The notes: generated by a model from the letters alone, not told the origin. A stretch of 64,000 nt of DNA from Providencia rettgeri (GCF_013255915.1 NZ_CP053896.1:2728001-2792000), one strand, 5' to 3'; shown: positions 44,047-54,264, numbered from the stretch's first letter. Translations and numbers: made by a program.

Positions 44047-45030
44047 TTAGAGCCATCGGCTTTTTCTTAACCACCACAAAACGGTTCCAATTAAAACGGC
44101 TAATAAAACACAAAATACACTAAAGGCAAAACGGAACTCATTACCAGGGATCCCGCCTAAATTCACACCAAACAGCCCCGTTAAAAAAGTTGTTGGTAGG
44201 AATATCATGGCCATTAATGACATTGTATAAATGCGCCGATTCATCATCTCAGTCATCATATTCGTTATCTCGTCAGAAATAATCGCTGTACGTGCAATAA
44301 AACCATCGAGATCTTCAATACAACGTCCTAATCGGTCAGAAATCTCTTGAATTCGACGACGATTGGTTTCATCTAACCAAAGCAATTTTTCTGTTGTTAA
44401 ACGGGAAAACATATCTCGCTGTGGAGCCATATAACGGCGTATCACAATAATTTGTTTACGAAGTAATGCTAATTCCCCTCTCTCAGGAATTTGGCTATTT
44501 AATATGAAATCTTCCATATCAATTAAACGCTCATGCAAAGAATCCGTAAAATCACTTATTTCATCTGTAATAGAATCAGCAACCTCAACTAACCAGTCAC
44601 CTGTACTTTGGGCCCCGACTCCCTGCTTTAAATCATCAATGATAGAATCTAAGGAATTTACTTTTCGATGACGACTAGAAATAATTATCCGATTATTAAT
44701 AAATACCCTAAACGCAACTAATTGCTCAGGCCGCTGGCCAGCATTGGTATTTAATGTTTGCAATGTTAATAAAATACCATCGCCAACACGAATCAATCGC
44801 CAACGTCCTGAATGCCCAGATAAAGCAGACTTAACTTGGTCATTAAAGAGATCTGATTGCTGAATCCAATTAAAACTTTGTGGGTCCTTATAATCATAAT
44901 GAAGCCAAAACGGTGATTGCTGGTTTGCGCTAGCATTCACGTCGATAGGAAGTAACCCACCGTCTCCATTTAACTGAAATGCATGTACAGGATTTGAATT
45001 TTGGAATAAAGAACCATAAATCAGTCCCAT
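44047..45030 (-). CDS. zntB: Zinc transport protein ZntB (CorA family)
   Basis: A 327-residue CorA-like channel or transporter. The large N-terminal cytosolic domain (about 1-265) precedes two membrane segments, with GVNLGGIPG in place of the usual GMN loop, as in ZntB proteins. It is close to E. coli ZntB (LALLRKQIIVIRRYMAPQRD, TYTMSLMAMIFLPTTFLTG). It moves zinc, probably with protons. A GGGAG ribosome site 8 nt upstream supports the ATG at 45030, removing 8 residues of an upstream frame. Confidence 0.92.
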   Translation of the reverse strand: MGLIYGSLFQNSNPVHAFQLNGDGGLLPIDVNASANQQSPFWLHYDYKDPQSFNWIQQSDLFNDQVKSALSGHSGRWRLIRVGDGILLTLQTLNTNAGQRPEQLVAFRVFINNRIIISSRHRKVNSLDSIIDDLKQGVGAQSTGDWLVEVADSITDEISDFTDSLHERLIDMEDFILNSQIPERGELALLRKQIIVIRRYMAPQRDMFSRLTTEKLLWLDETNRRRIQEISDRLGRCIEDLDGFIARTAIISDEITNMMTEMMNRRIYTMSLMAMIFLPTTFLTGLFGVNLGGIPGNEFRFAFSVFCVLLAVLIGTVLWWLRKSRWL

Positions 45031-45376
45031 GCAATATCTCCCTTTTATAATCAATACGGTATTTTTAGTCGAATAGTGACATATTTGTCATTATTTCAAG
45101 AATCGTTCTCACGATACATAAAATAACAAAAAAAAGATTGAGATTAATATCTCATAAAAACAGACAATTTCCCATAAATCACAAAATATCGCCATTTTTG
45201 CTAAATAACACTACATAATTGACACAAACGAGCAATAAAGTTCATGATGATTTTTTTATTATGAAAAGGTAGTGTTTATTCCTTTTTTGGTCCTCCTTCC
45301 CATTCTCCAGAGGAAGGAGCTTTTTTTCTTTCCTTTAGAAAAAGCAGCCCGTACCTTGCACAGGCTGTATCCTATT
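45031..45376. other. zntB-mppA intergenic region
   Basis: This 346-bp gap holds the zntB promoter on the minus strand, a mppA terminator-like hairpin (CAGCC/GGCTG, 45345-45367, then TTTTT on the minus strand), and a plus-strand promoter and terminator that together define a candidate short RNA. Confidence 0.55.
45255..45327 (+). ncRNA. Candidate short RNA between zntB and mppA
   Basis: On the plus strand, TTGACA (45219-45224) and CATGAT (45243-45248) are 18 bp apart, and an intrinsic terminator (CTCCTTCC 45293-45300/GGAAGGAG 45312-45319 plus seven T) follows. No gene lies between, so a transcript of about 70 nt with a C/T-rich TCCTCCTTCC segment is implied. The -10 box is weak and no homologue is known to me. 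Confidence 0.35.
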
Positions 45377-46999
45377 TTAATGTTTAATGATATAAAAACT
45401 GTGGCTATAAGCGACATCTTCGGGGTTGTTTATCGGGTACCCCTTCAGCCAAGGCTTAATTAAGCGTGCATTGGTATATTGGTAAATAGGCGCGATTGGA
45501 GCTTCTTTTGCAATGATTGCTTCCGCATTATTATAATAACGGTTGCGTAATTGTGCATTCGTTTCAATACTCGCCGACTCAATAACGCTATCATATGCAG
45601 GGTTATTAAATTTTGGTATATTGCCAGTATGTTGAGATGTAAGCAGAGACAAGAATGTTGAAGGCTCATTAAAATCACCTATCCATGATGCACGTATAAC
45701 ATCAAAATTTCCTGTATTGCGGCTATCTATATAAGTTTTCCATTCTTGATTTACTAATTTGACTTCAGCGCCTAATTTTTTCTTCCACATAGAAGCAATT
45801 GCAATCGCAATTTTCTGATGATTTTCTGAACTGTTGTACAACAATGTTAATTCTAACGGGTGATTTGGACCAAAACCTGCTTGCTGTAATAACACTTTTG
45901 CTTGCTGGTCTAATTCTTTTTGTGAGTAGCTATTGTAAAGCCCTTTTTCAGGTTTAAAGCCATCGGTGACATCGGGAGTAAAATAATTTGCAGGTTTTTC
46001 CCCTGTACCTAATACTTTATTAGCAATTAATTGGCGGTCAATCGCCATGGATAAGGCTTTTCTAACACGAACGTCATCCGTCGGTGCGCGTTGGGTATTA
46101 AATGCATAGTAATAGGTCCCTAATTGGTCTGGTGTAAAGACTTCATTAGGAATATCTTTCAATAATTTTTGATAGCGTTGTTTTGGAAATGATTCGGTAA
46201 TATCCAAGTCTCCCGCTAAATAACGATTAGTTGCATGAGACTCTTGGTTAATCGGGACAAAAGTGACTTTAGTTATCACTGTATTTTGATGATCCCAATA
46301 ATTTTTGTTTGGAACTAAAACAATTTTTTCATTAACCACTCTGTCAGATAAAACAAAAGCGCCATTTCCGACTAAATTACCTACTTTTATCCAGTCATTA
46401 CCAAACTTTTCAACGGTTCCTTGGTGAACAGGAAATAAACTAAAATTAGCTGCTAATGAAGAGAAATAAGGTACTGGTTTATTTAAAGTAATCTTTAATG
46501 TATGCGCATCAACCGCTTCAACACCTAGCTGTTCAACAGGCAGTTTTCCATCAATAATAGCTTGCGCATTGTTAATACCTGCTAATGCTGCAAACCAAGC
46601 AAATGGTGATGATGTTACCGGTGAAACCAGTCGTTGCCAGCTATAAACAAAATCTTGAGCCGTGACAGGGTCACCATTCGACCAACGAGCATCAGTCCTC
46701 AGTGTAAATGTCCAAATCCGGTTATCTGTTGTATTCCAATTTTGGGCTACACCTGGGATAGGCTTTCCATGGTCATCCTGGTTAACAAGCCCTTCAAATA
46801 AGTCACGCATGACTTGCGCTTCCGTTAACCCCACTGACTTTACCGGGTCCAAAGAAGCCGGCTCGTCTTTTAAATGACGCGTAACTTCTTGGTTTTCAGC
46901 TAAAACTGTGCCAGTGGGTATCACCGCACTAATAGCTTGTGTAGTAAAAATAACTGAAGAAATCAAAACAGCTAAAGATGTGAATGAATGTTTATGCAT
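45377..46999 (-). CDS. mppA: Murein peptide-binding protein MppA
   Basis: A 540-residue periplasmic solute-binding protein (SBP_bac_5), with a signal peptide ending near AISA. It matches E. coli MppA almost throughout (HLKDEPASLDPVKSVGLTEAQV, ITESFPKQRYQKLLKDIPNEV, NTGNFDVIRASWIGDFNEPSTFL and AYSHSFYIIKH). MppA binds the murein tripeptide L-Ala-gamma-D-Glu-meso-diaminopimelate and feeds it to the Opp permease, which is not encoded here. The next plus-strand gene, tpx, is divergent from it across a 720-bp gap. Confidence 0.9.
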   Translation of the reverse strand: MHKHSFTSLAVLISSVIFTTQAISAVIPTGTVLAENQEVTRHLKDEPASLDPVKSVGLTEAQVMRDLFEGLVNQDDHGKPIPGVAQNWNTTDNRIWTFTLRTDARWSNGDPVTAQDFVYSWQRLVSPVTSSPFAWFAALAGINNAQAIIDGKLPVEQLGVEAVDAHTLKITLNKPVPYFSSLAANFSLFPVHQGTVEKFGNDWIKVGNLVGNGAFVLSDRVVNEKIVLVPNKNYWDHQNTVITKVTFVPINQESHATNRYLAGDLDITESFPKQRYQKLLKDIPNEVFTPDQLGTYYYAFNTQRAPTDDVRVRKALSMAIDRQLIANKVLGTGEKPANYFTPDVTDGFKPEKGLYNSYSQKELDQQAKVLLQQAGFGPNHPLELTLLYNSSENHQKIAIAIASMWKKKLGAEVKLVNQEWKTYIDSRNTGNFDVIRASWIGDFNEPSTFLSLLTSQHTGNIPKFNNPAYDSVIESASIETNAQLRNRYYNNAEAIIAKEAPIAPIYQYTNARLIKPWLKGYPINNPEDVAYSHSFYIIKH

Positions 47000-47721
47000 T
47001 TTATTTTCTATCTTGTTAGTATAAATAAAGTTAACTAAAAGCCTAGTTAAATGATTTCAAGTGAAGGTGCTATTGTTAGCAATATTACTGCATTTACGTC
47101 TTAAGTTTCATTTAGGTAAATTAATTATTGAAACATATTTCCGTATATCCATAAAAAATAATAGATTATAGAGCAAAAACTCACTCAGTTTAGATAATAT
47201 CAAACAGCGATACACTTGAGTTATTCTGTAGTTTATCTTAATTTATCATATGCTTTCATATTTCAGAAATCTACATTTCTCTTGTAATCAATTGATTTAC
47301 CTATCTAAATATACACAAACTAATACTCGCATTATACAATAATAGCTATGCCCATATCCTTATCATTTTTCTGATCAGTAAATAATGACTAAAGAAATCA
47401 ATACAGACAGATTTCCTTTTGTTACACTCCATAAGGCAATTTAAAAAGGTGCATAACAGAAAACGCAAGCATTGAAAAAGCTTAGTTGTTATATAATGAT
47501 AATGCACCATACCCTAATAAAAAGTATGTAATATTACCTTACTTTGCCCCATGTAGAACTCAAAGTAAGTGATAAGGTTTCTGTATGAAATTTGGTCATT
47601 AGTAGAATGTAAAACTCAGCACTGTATAACTACTCATTAAAAAACCTTTAATCGCAAAGATTTTTTATTAGAAGTTAGATTAAGTTAACAGTGAATCACT
47701 TTATGAACGGGAGAAAAATTC
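47000..47721. other. Long AT-rich gap between mppA and tpx
   Basis: A 722-bp intergenic region with many poly(A/T) runs. It contains a weak inverted repeat (GGTGCAT at about 47450 with ATGCACC near 47505). Apart from the promoters of mppA and tpx, which must lie here, I see no gene or RNA. Confidence 0.5.
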
Positions 47722-48225
47722 ATGTCGCAAACAGTTAAATTAAAAGGTAATGACATCACAGTTAATGGTGTTTTTTTACAAGCAGGTTCAAAAGCTAAGC
47801 CCCTTACCCTTGTCACCAAAGATCTCAGCGAAGCAACGCTGGAAACTTATGAAGGTAAAAGAAAAGTTTTAAATATTTTTCCAAGTGTAGACACTGGCGT
47901 ATGCGCGGCATCAGTTCGCAAATTTAATAAGCTCGCAAACGAGTTGGACAACACGGTTGTGTTATGCATTTCTGCTGACCTGCCTTTCGCACAAGCACGT
48001 TTTTGTGGTGCAGAAGGTTTAGATAATGTCGTTATGCTATCTTCTTTCCGTAGTGATTCATTTGCTAATGACTATGGTGTTGCTATCGCTAGTGGTCCAT
48101 TAAAAGGCTTAAATGCACGTTCCGTTGTTGTCTTAGATGAAAATAATAACGTTATTTATAGCCAATTAGTCTCTGAAACTACTGAAGAACCTGATTACGA
48201 CAGTGCATTAAACAGCCTTAAATAA
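47722..48225 (+). CDS. tpx: Thiol peroxidase
   Basis: A 167-residue atypical 2-Cys peroxiredoxin. The peroxidatic Cys61 is in [11 protein letters not shown] and the resolving Cys95 in ARFCGAEGL, as in E. coli Tpx. It reduces hydroperoxides, with thioredoxin as electron donor. A GGGAG ribosome site lies 8 nt before the ATG. A perfect 13-bp hairpin after it separates it from the next convergent gene. Confidence 0.95.
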   Translation: MSQTVKLKGNDITVNGVFLQAGSKAKPLTLVTKDLSEATLETYEGKRKVLNIFPSVDTGVCAASVRKFNKLANELDNTVVLCISADLPFAQARFCGAEGLDNVVMLSSFRSDSFANDYGVAIASGPLKGLNARSVVVLDENNNVIYSQLVSETTEEPDYDSALNSLK

Positions 48226-48255
48226 GCTTTTTATATCATTTAACTCACTGTAATT

Positions 48256-48288
48256 AGTAATGAAGCGGGAATTTTCCGCTTCATTACT
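48256..48288. terminator. Hairpin after tpx
   Basis: A perfect 13-bp stem (AGTAATGAAGCGG at 48256-48268, CCGCTTCATTACT at 48276-48288) lies between convergent genes. No T tract follows on the plus strand. Confidence 0.75.
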
Positions 48289-48304
48289 CAATATAAAAAC
48301 CACA

Positions 48305-48679
48305 CTAATCTACGTGAGCCCAGTACAATGGCTGGTGGTTCTTCGCATTAACAACATTCGCAAATAACTTATTGTCACTCATTATAGAGATCAAAGTATG
48401 AGAAAGCGTACTCAATACTTTTAAGGCTTGATCCTGAGTGACAGGGCAACAAGATGTCAAAATATCAATAATAAGGTCTCGAGGCTTATGGCCATTTTTC
48501 ACCAATGCCTCCCACGTGAAACGATTTTTCTTCGTTAAATATTTTACTGCGGCTTTATTCATCAGATAAAGTTCAGCAGCTGAGGCAGCAGACTCAAACA
48601 TATCATTTTTATAATGACTCTGGCTCATGTATTCGCGTAACTTACGATTTACAATGAAATTAATAGTGAATTGGTCCAT
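48305..48679 (-). CDS. Unknown 124-residue protein
   Basis: A soluble protein without signal or membrane segment, starting at MDQFTIN with an AAGGAG ribosome site 6 nt away. The N-terminal 70 residues look helical (SAASAAELYLMNKAAVKYLTKKNRFTWEAL). There are two adjacent Cys (TSCCPVT). I recognise no domain. It lies between tpx and a short exported protein gene, downstream of tyrR. Confidence 0.65.
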   Translation of the reverse strand: MDQFTINFIVNRKLREYMSQSHYKNDMFESAASAAELYLMNKAAVKYLTKKNRFTWEALVKNGHKPRDLIIDILTSCCPVTQDQALKVLSTLSHTLISIMSDNKLFANVVNAKNHQPLYWAHVD

Positions 48680-48801
48680 GGCAACTCCTTGTAGGCTGAA
48701 ACCCATCAGATGAGATTACGATACCCTAAAACAGTAGCTGTCTTTGTTATATAGCAGGAAAATTCACCAATTAGCAATAGTATTAGTAAGGTTTTGCCAT
48801 A

Positions 48802-48999
48802 CTAAACACGAGCTAAAAAAGGTACGTCTTTAAAATAACATTGAATTAGTGCCCTATTCTCATAGATTTTACCGACTGTTCGTACTACAGCATCTCGGCA
48901 ATACTTATTCAAACCGTGGGTCGGTATTGCCGTTGCAATGCCAGAACCACTAAAAAACAAACCTATTGCTGTTAACACATAGGTTATTCTTTTGTTCAT
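48802..48999 (-). CDS. Small exported unknown protein, 65 residues
   Basis: A 65-residue protein with a signal peptide (about residues 1-24, ending GIATA) and two Cys in the mature part (YCRDAVV, LIQCYF), which could form a disulfide. The ATG comes 5 bp after the tyrR stop codon with no separate ribosome site, so translation may be coupled to tyrR. No family is recognised. Confidence 0.5.
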   Translation of the reverse strand: MNKRITYVLTAIGLFFSGSGIATAIPTHGLNKYCRDAVVRTVGKIYENRALIQCYFKDVPFLARV

Positions 49000-49004
49000 T
49001 TTAA

Positions 49005-50564
49005 TTAGTTTTGCTCTTTTTTCGTATTGAGACCATATTCTCTTAATTTATTGGCAATTGCCGTATGAGAAATATCCAAGCGTTTAGCTAATTTACGAGT
49101 GCTCGGGTAATCACGATACAAGCGCGCTAATACTGACGCTTCATAGCGTTTAGTAATTTCATCTAGCGAACCATTGAGCGAATCTAAAGCCAGTGCGGGA
49201 GGATTTACTACATCAGGTAATTGGATATTCTCTGCTTCCAATATATTGCCATTAAGTTGAGTTAACCCTTGATAAAGGGCATTTCTCAGTTGCCTTACAT
49301 TACCCGGCCAATAATAACTGCTTAAAAATTCGATTAGCGAAGGCGCCAATTTAGGCTCTGCAATATGAAGCTCTTTGGAAAAGCTGGCTACAAATGTCTT
49401 GGTTAGCGGTAGAATATCTTCTTTACGTTCACGTAATGGAGGGATGGTTAATGTGAGTACATTTAAACGATAATAAAGGTCCTCTCTGAATTTTTTTTCT
49501 GCCACCAATTCAGGTAGATTTTTCTGTGTTGCACAAATTACACGGACATTAACCTTAACTTCTCGTTCCTCGCCAACACGCCTAAATGTTCCATCATTTA
49601 AAAAACGTAATAACTTAATTTGCATTTGAGGTGACATTTCAGCAATTTCATCAAGCAATACTGTTCCGCCATTTGCTTGTTCAAAAAAACCTTTTTTACC
49701 TTCAACTGCATTTGGATACGCCCCTGCTGCATAACCAAATAATTCACTTTCTACGACATCATCCGGCATCGAAGCACAATTTAAACCTAAAAACGGTTCT
49801 TTTCCTCGCGCACTATGCAAATGACAAGCTTTCGCTAAGATATCCTTCCCAGTCCCTGTTTCACCAACGAGTAATAATGGCTCATCCAGCATCGCAACAC
49901 GTTTAGCCCGTTCAACCACATTTGCCATGACAGGGCTAACAGCAATAATTTGTTCAAAACCACTGCCATCTACCTCAATAACTTGTTTACGTTGCTTATC
50001 TAAAATTTCAGCCGATTTCAACAGCAACACAGCTCCTGTACAATGGAGTTTACCATTTTCATCTGCCAAAATAATAGGAGTCACTTGCATCAAATAGTCT
50101 TGGCCTTTAATGACGACTTTCTCTGTATAAGCTTCTGGTGACTCTCGTTCAAACCAACGTACCAGCCCTTGGCTACTGACTAACTGAGAAAAGGTTTTTT
50201 CTCGAATTTTTGCCTCATCATAACCAAATAATTGCAATGTCATTGGGTTAACCAACTCAATATTTAGCTTATTATCAATGGACAAAACAGGTTCTGGAAA
50301 TGAGTTTAATAGCGCCCAAACAGCTTTATGCTCTCTTTCTGAAGGCATAAAATAAATTCGGCGAACATCAATAACACCATTGATACGCCGTATTTCTGCC
50401 ATCAATGTGCTGAATACCTGAAAATCCACAGGTGTAAAATTTAGGTAAATCCTACGTTGAGGAGATATTTCAATACCTTTTAAATCAATATTTTGTAGGA
50501 CTAAAAGATCAAGTAATTCACGCGTTAAACCGATACGGTCTTGGCAGGTCACTTCGAGGCGCAT
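49005..50564 (-). CDS. tyrR: Aromatic amino acid regulator TyrR
   Basis: A 519-residue protein with an ACT domain (about residues 1-75), a PAS domain (about 80-185), an AAA+ domain (about 205-440; Walker A GETGTGK 234-240 and Walker B VLLDEIAE 302-309) and a C-terminal helix-turn-helix (STRKLAKRLDISHTAIANKL). It regulates aromatic amino acid synthesis and transport. In place of the GAFTGA loop of sigma-54 activators it has GAYPNA (281-286). E. coli TyrR has no such loop and works with sigma-70. AAGG lies 9 nt before the ATG. Confidence 0.95.
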   Translation of the reverse strand: MRLEVTCQDRIGLTRELLDLLVLQNIDLKGIEISPQRRIYLNFTPVDFQVFSTLMAEIRRINGVIDVRRIYFMPSEREHKAVWALLNSFPEPVLSIDNKLNIELVNPMTLQLFGYDEAKIREKTFSQLVSSQGLVRWFERESPEAYTEKVVIKGQDYLMQVTPIILADENGKLHCTGAVLLLKSAEILDKQRKQVIEVDGSGFEQIIAVSPVMANVVERAKRVAMLDEPLLLVGETGTGKDILAKACHLHSARGKEPFLGLNCASMPDDVVESELFGYAAGAYPNAVEGKKGFFEQANGGTVLLDEIAEMSPQMQIKLLRFLNDGTFRRVGEEREVKVNVRVICATQKNLPELVAEKKFREDLYYRLNVLTLTIPPLRERKEDILPLTKTFVASFSKELHIAEPKLAPSLIEFLSSYYWPGNVRQLRNALYQGLTQLNGNILEAENIQLPDVVNPPALALDSLNGSLDEITKRYEASVLARLYRDYPSTRKLAKRLDISHTAIANKLREYGLNTKKEQN

Positions 50565-50803
50565 GGATAGGAACCTTCATCAAAAAAGCCGAGAGAATAA
50601 AGGTATTTTAGCCTTAAACATTAAGGGAATACAGTGTTTGTGTCACAAATTGTTGACAGCTTGTAAGCTTCATAGGTATTAACAAATAAAATCACTGCTT
50701 TCCTTAATTTTTTAAGGCTTGAAATAACAATAAGCATATTAATCAACAAATGATGCTGCTGAGTGAGTGAAAACTGTCAACTCACTCTGCCAGCGATATT
50801 TCT

Positions 50804-51859
50804 TTACGCTTTATCTTTTTTACTGGGAATAACATTCTTTAATTGGCCAATTAGCTGATGACGAAAATCGGCTAAACGAGGCTTGTTTTCAATCCAAGGT
50901 AGTGGTCGGCATAATTCCATCGCCTTAATACCTAAACGTGCAGTTAACAAACCCGCACCAATACCTTGTGCTGCACGTGTTGATAACCGTGCGGTAATGT
51001 CTTGAGATAACCAATCCATCCCCACTTCACGAATTAATTCAGATGCACCTGCAAAGGCAATATTAATGAGCACCATACGAAATAGCCGAATTCGGCTGTA
51101 ATAACCGAGTTCAATACCATAGATTGCCGCGATCCGATTAATTAGACGAATATTTCGCCAAGCAATAAATGCCATATCCACCAGTGCTAACGGGCTCACT
51201 GCAATCATAATGGCCGATTCAGCGGAACAACGACTAATTTCTTTACGAGCTTGTTCATCAAGAATGGGCTGAACCATTCGACTATATAATTCAACAACTT
51301 CTCTATCATTATGAGAATCATGGAGAGTGGCTTGCCAATTAACAATCGCAGGATGTTGCATTGATAACGCAGATTGTTTTGCCAATTTTTCACAAAAAAC
51401 CTTTCCTTGCCCCATTCCATGACTGTGCAATAATTCGCGAGCAAAGTCTCGTTCCTCTGCTCGTTCTCTTAAGCGATACAACCGCCGCCATTCACCAACG
51501 ACTGACCCTACACCCGCCACAACAATTAAACCACCCGCAGCAGCAACACCTAACGCAGTCCAATCCTGTGTTACCCATGATTGGTGGATCCAAACGCCCA
51601 GTTGAGCAACGACACTGATCCCAAAAATCCCTGCTGCAGCGCCAACTAACTTTCTCCAAAAACTCCGTTTTGGTTTTAACGCTTCGTTAATCAGGCTTTC
51701 AACCTCACCCTCTTGGCTATCTTGTTCTGCTTCCAAAGAAACTGGAGTGAATTTTTCGAGTTCTCGTTCATCAAAAACTTGGGCTTTTTTTAGCGATTCT
51801 TTCGTATCATTTTCACTACTTTCAGCGAAATCTAAACGCTGTTTTAAAGGTTCATTCAT
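50804..51859 (-). CDS. ycjF: YcjF/UPF0283 family membrane protein
   Basis: A 351-residue inner-membrane protein with an acidic N-terminal region (about 1-70), two membrane segments around residues 75-125 and a C-terminal domain. It matches E. coli YcjF in context and length ([36 protein letters not shown]). It overlaps ycjX by 4 bp. In E. coli ycjX and ycjF belong to the phage-shock PspF regulon, which agrees with their position beside pspDCBA here. Confidence 0.88.
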   Translation of the reverse strand: MNEPLKQRLDFAESSENDTKESLKKAQVFDERELEKFTPVSLEAEQDSQEGEVESLINEALKPKRSFWRKLVGAAAGIFGISVVAQLGVWIHQSWVTQDWTALGVAAAGGLIVVAGVGSVVGEWRRLYRLRERAEERDFARELLHSHGMGQGKVFCEKLAKQSALSMQHPAIVNWQATLHDSHNDREVVELYSRMVQPILDEQARKEISRCSAESAIMIAVSPLALVDMAFIAWRNIRLINRIAAIYGIELGYYSRIRLFRMVLINIAFAGASELIREVGMDWLSQDITARLSTRAAQGIGAGLLTARLGIKAMELCRPLPWIENKPRLADFRHQLIGQLKNVIPSKKDKA

Positions 51860-53253
51860 TTCAGTTTATCTCCCAACAAAAATTCAAGCGCACTGTCCAT
51901 ACGAATATGTGGCAATGGTTGATCCATTGGCGTTGGCCTTGGTCTGAAATCTTCAAATTGAAAACCTTGAGTTTGCCAGAATTGCTCATTTGGCAACCGT
52001 TTTGGGACTTCACCAGGATAAAACATTAGCGGTTGTCCATCACTTAACCGATTCCCTTTTAACGCAGGTAATTTTTCACCTTTATAATCCACAAGGCCAC
52101 TTTCGGTTGCTTGTATTGATGCTAAACCAACACAATCCATGCTGATCCCTTCAAATGCAGCATGCTGCCATGCCTCTTGCACTAATTGTTGCAATAAAGC
52201 CACTAAATTTGCATGCTGATCTGGTGTTACATGGTCTGACTTGCTCGCCGCAAAGAGTAATTTATCAATACAAGGTGAAAATAAACGCCTCAATAATGTG
52301 CGTTTACCATAATGAAAACTACGCATTAATTGAGTTAACGCCATTCTCATATCATTAAATGCATCAACACCACTATTTAACGGTTGCAAACAATCAACTA
52401 AAACAATTTGTCGGTCAAAACGTTGGAAATAATCACGATAAAAACCCTTTACAACATGCTCACAATAATATTGATAGCGTTGCTGTAATGCGCCAATATT
52501 GGTGTTTTTTCCTGCCTGTGCGAGCTTTTTATCACCATATTTGGCTACATTTGGCCATGGGAAAAATTGGAGTGCGGGTGCTCCTGTTAATTCAGCCGGT
52601 AAAACGAAACGACCCGGTTGAATAAAATGTTGCCCTTGGGCCTTGCATTCCACTAAATACTGGGTGTAGGCAGCAGCAATTTCAGCCAGCAAATTTTCGT
52701 CAACAGGCGCTAAAGGGTCACATTTTTCACACAATGTCAGCCATGGTTGGGCTAAATGTGCACGCTCTCCCTTTATTAAGGTGTTCATTTGTTCAGACCA
52801 TGCTAGATAATTTAAATCTAGCATGGGTAAATCCAACAACCATTCGCCGGGATAATCCACAATCTCTAAATATAATGATGAGTTATCGACAAAATGGCGC
52901 AAAAAAGAGTCTTCTGAACGGTAATGCAATTTAAGGCGTATTTCACTGACCCCCCGTGTTGGTGTTGGCCATTGCGGTGGTTCCCCATAAAGGGATGCAA
53001 TACCTTCATCATACGCAAAGCGTGGTACTGACAAATCACGGTGAGGTATCCGTTTCACCCCTAACAACCGCTTATCACGCGCGGCAGAAAATAAAGGGAG
53101 CCGTGCGCCCGCATTCACATTCAATAATTGGTTCACCAGTGAAGTAATAAATGCGGTTTTTCCACTACGGCTAAGCCCTGTTACTGCGAGCCTAACATGA
53201 CGATCAACACTTCTATTCATCAAATCAGTTAATTCACTGTGCAGTCGTTTCAT
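51856..53253 (-). CDS. ycjX: YcjX family P-loop protein
   Basis: A 465-residue P-loop protein of the DUF463 family, close to E. coli YcjX. The Walker A motif is GLSRSGKT (about residues 26-33), and [39 protein letters not shown] and [13 protein letters not shown] are conserved. A GTP- or ATP-dependent role is expected; there is a Ras-like fold in the family. It lies at the end of the Psp gene set and is translationally coupled to ycjF (4-bp overlap). Confidence 0.9.
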   Translation of the reverse strand: MKRLHSELTDLMNRSVDRHVRLAVTGLSRSGKTAFITSLVNQLLNVNAGARLPLFSAARDKRLLGVKRIPHRDLSVPRFAYDEGIASLYGEPPQWPTPTRGVSEIRLKLHYRSEDSFLRHFVDNSSLYLEIVDYPGEWLLDLPMLDLNYLAWSEQMNTLIKGERAHLAQPWLTLCEKCDPLAPVDENLLAEIAAAYTQYLVECKAQGQHFIQPGRFVLPAELTGAPALQFFPWPNVAKYGDKKLAQAGKNTNIGALQQRYQYYCEHVVKGFYRDYFQRFDRQIVLVDCLQPLNSGVDAFNDMRMALTQLMRSFHYGKRTLLRRLFSPCIDKLLFAASKSDHVTPDQHANLVALLQQLVQEAWQHAAFEGISMDCVGLASIQATESGLVDYKGEKLPALKGNRLSDGQPLMFYPGEVPKRLPNEQFWQTQGFQFEDFRPRPTPMDQPLPHIRMDSALEFLLGDKLK

Positions 53254-53335
53254 GCTCCTCCCAAGACTTATCCTTTCAATTTAAACTCATTTTACGTCAT
53301 ATTGCGTTCTATAATTTAGCATAAAACAAATTGTA

Positions 53336-53515
53336 TTAGGTTAACCGTTTAATTAGTACATTAAGCAACCATTTACTTGTCAATAACTTAATAAGTTTAC
53401 CTATGAACCCTGCTGGGCCATACGTCATGAGCAACACTGCGGCTAATCGAATACCTTTTCGTAGCAAAAGTTTCTTTGCAAATTTTTTAATTCGATAACG
53501 AACGTTGTTTGCCAT
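53336..53515 (-). CDS. pspD: Phage-shock protein PspD
   Basis: A 59-codon frame begins with MANNVRYRIKKF and contains LLMTYGPAGFIGK, the conserved YGPAG stretch of PspD. It is shorter than E. coli PspD (73 residues). Its position between ycjX and pspC fits E. coli pspABCD-ycjXF. PspD is a small, basic, membrane-linked protein of unclear function. A hairpin (53544-53573) separates it from pspC. Confidence 0.75.
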   Translation of the reverse strand: MANNVRYRIKKFAKKLLLRKGIRLAAVLLMTYGPAGFIGKLIKLLTSKWLLNVLIKRLT

Positions 53516-53543
53516 ATTTCACTCACTTTTTTATCAAAAACAA

Positions 53544-53573
53544 AAGGGATTTGGTTTTGAAACCTAATCCCTT
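53544..53573 (-). terminator. Terminator-like hairpin between pspC and pspD
   Basis: On the minus strand a 14-bp stem (AAGGGATTAGGTTT/AAACCAAATCCCTT, one mismatch) is followed by TTGTTTTT. It would reduce read-through into pspD and ycjXF. Confidence 0.7.
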
Positions 53574-53597
53574 ATCATGTGATGGCGATACGATTTA

Positions 53598-53954
53598 TTA
53601 TAGATTTCGAAATTTACTGTTCACTGTATAAGTATCTGACGTAACGTATCTTTCAATCTGGCGTAGCTTCATTTCACCTGATTTTAATTGTGTATCGATT
53701 TGGTTAATAAGACTACTGACTTCTGGGCCAATATCTTGCTGTGAACGGTAGCCACTTGGTGCCGTTTCTACGACAAAGCACATCACGATATACAAAATCA
53801 AAGTAATACCAAAACTGACAAATAGAGCCAATACGGCTAATGCTCTAACCAAAGCAACTGGAAGTTCTAAATACTCAGCAATACCCGAACACACACCACC
53901 GAACACACGTCTATCCGTTAAACGATAAAGTTTGCGGTTGCGAAATTGAGTCAT
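53598..53954 (-). CDS. pspC: Phage-shock protein PspC
   Basis: A 118-residue membrane protein with the PspC domain: RKLYRLTDRRVFGGVCSGIAEYLELP at the start, one membrane segment (about 38-62) and a C-terminal region. With PspB it senses envelope stress such as secretin mislocalisation and recruits PspA. It starts at 53954, overlapping the pspB stop by one base (TAATG). Confidence 0.9.
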   Translation of the reverse strand: MTQFRNRKLYRLTDRRVFGGVCSGIAEYLELPVALVRALAVLALFVSFGITLILYIVMCFVVETAPSGYRSQQDIGPEVSSLINQIDTQLKSGEMKLRQIERYVTSDTYTVNSKFRNL

Positions 53955-54184
53955 TATTTTTGCCTCCAATTTGGGTGTTCTGCATCCAAAATATCTTCAA
54001 GTGTTTTAATGCGTTGCTGCATCTGTGATGCTTGTTCTGCTAATTGCATCAAACGTTGTACTTCATTTTCAGTTAGCTGACTCCCCTGCCCACTGTTTTT
54101 TTTGCTGTAATGTAGCCACAGCCAAATAGGCAGAATAAAAATGAGAAAAATGATTAATACGAGAGACAGAAAAACGTAGCCCAT
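53954..54184 (-). CDS. pspB: Phage-shock protein PspB
   Basis: A 76-residue protein with an N-terminal membrane helix (about residues 3-24, ending LPIWLWLHYSKK) and a coiled-coil-like C-terminal half ending in DAEHPNWRQK, which matches E. coli PspB. An AAGGA site supports the ATG at 54184 over the upstream GTG. It works with PspC as the sensor. Confidence 0.92.
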   Translation of the reverse strand: MGYVFLSLVLIIFLIFILPIWLWLHYSKKNSGQGSQLTENEVQRLMQLAEQASQMQQRIKTLEDILDAEHPNWRQK

Positions 54185-54264
54185 CACATATCCTTATACA
54201 TATGGTTAACCTATCTATGGCACTGATACGATATTACTAACGTACCAGTGCATCAAAATAACTG

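Noticed and set aside
49005-50564. TyrR as a sigma-54 activator on the basis of its AAA+ domain alone
   Set aside because: E. coli TyrR works with sigma-70 and the loop here is GAYPNA, not GAFTGA, so the family role was kept.
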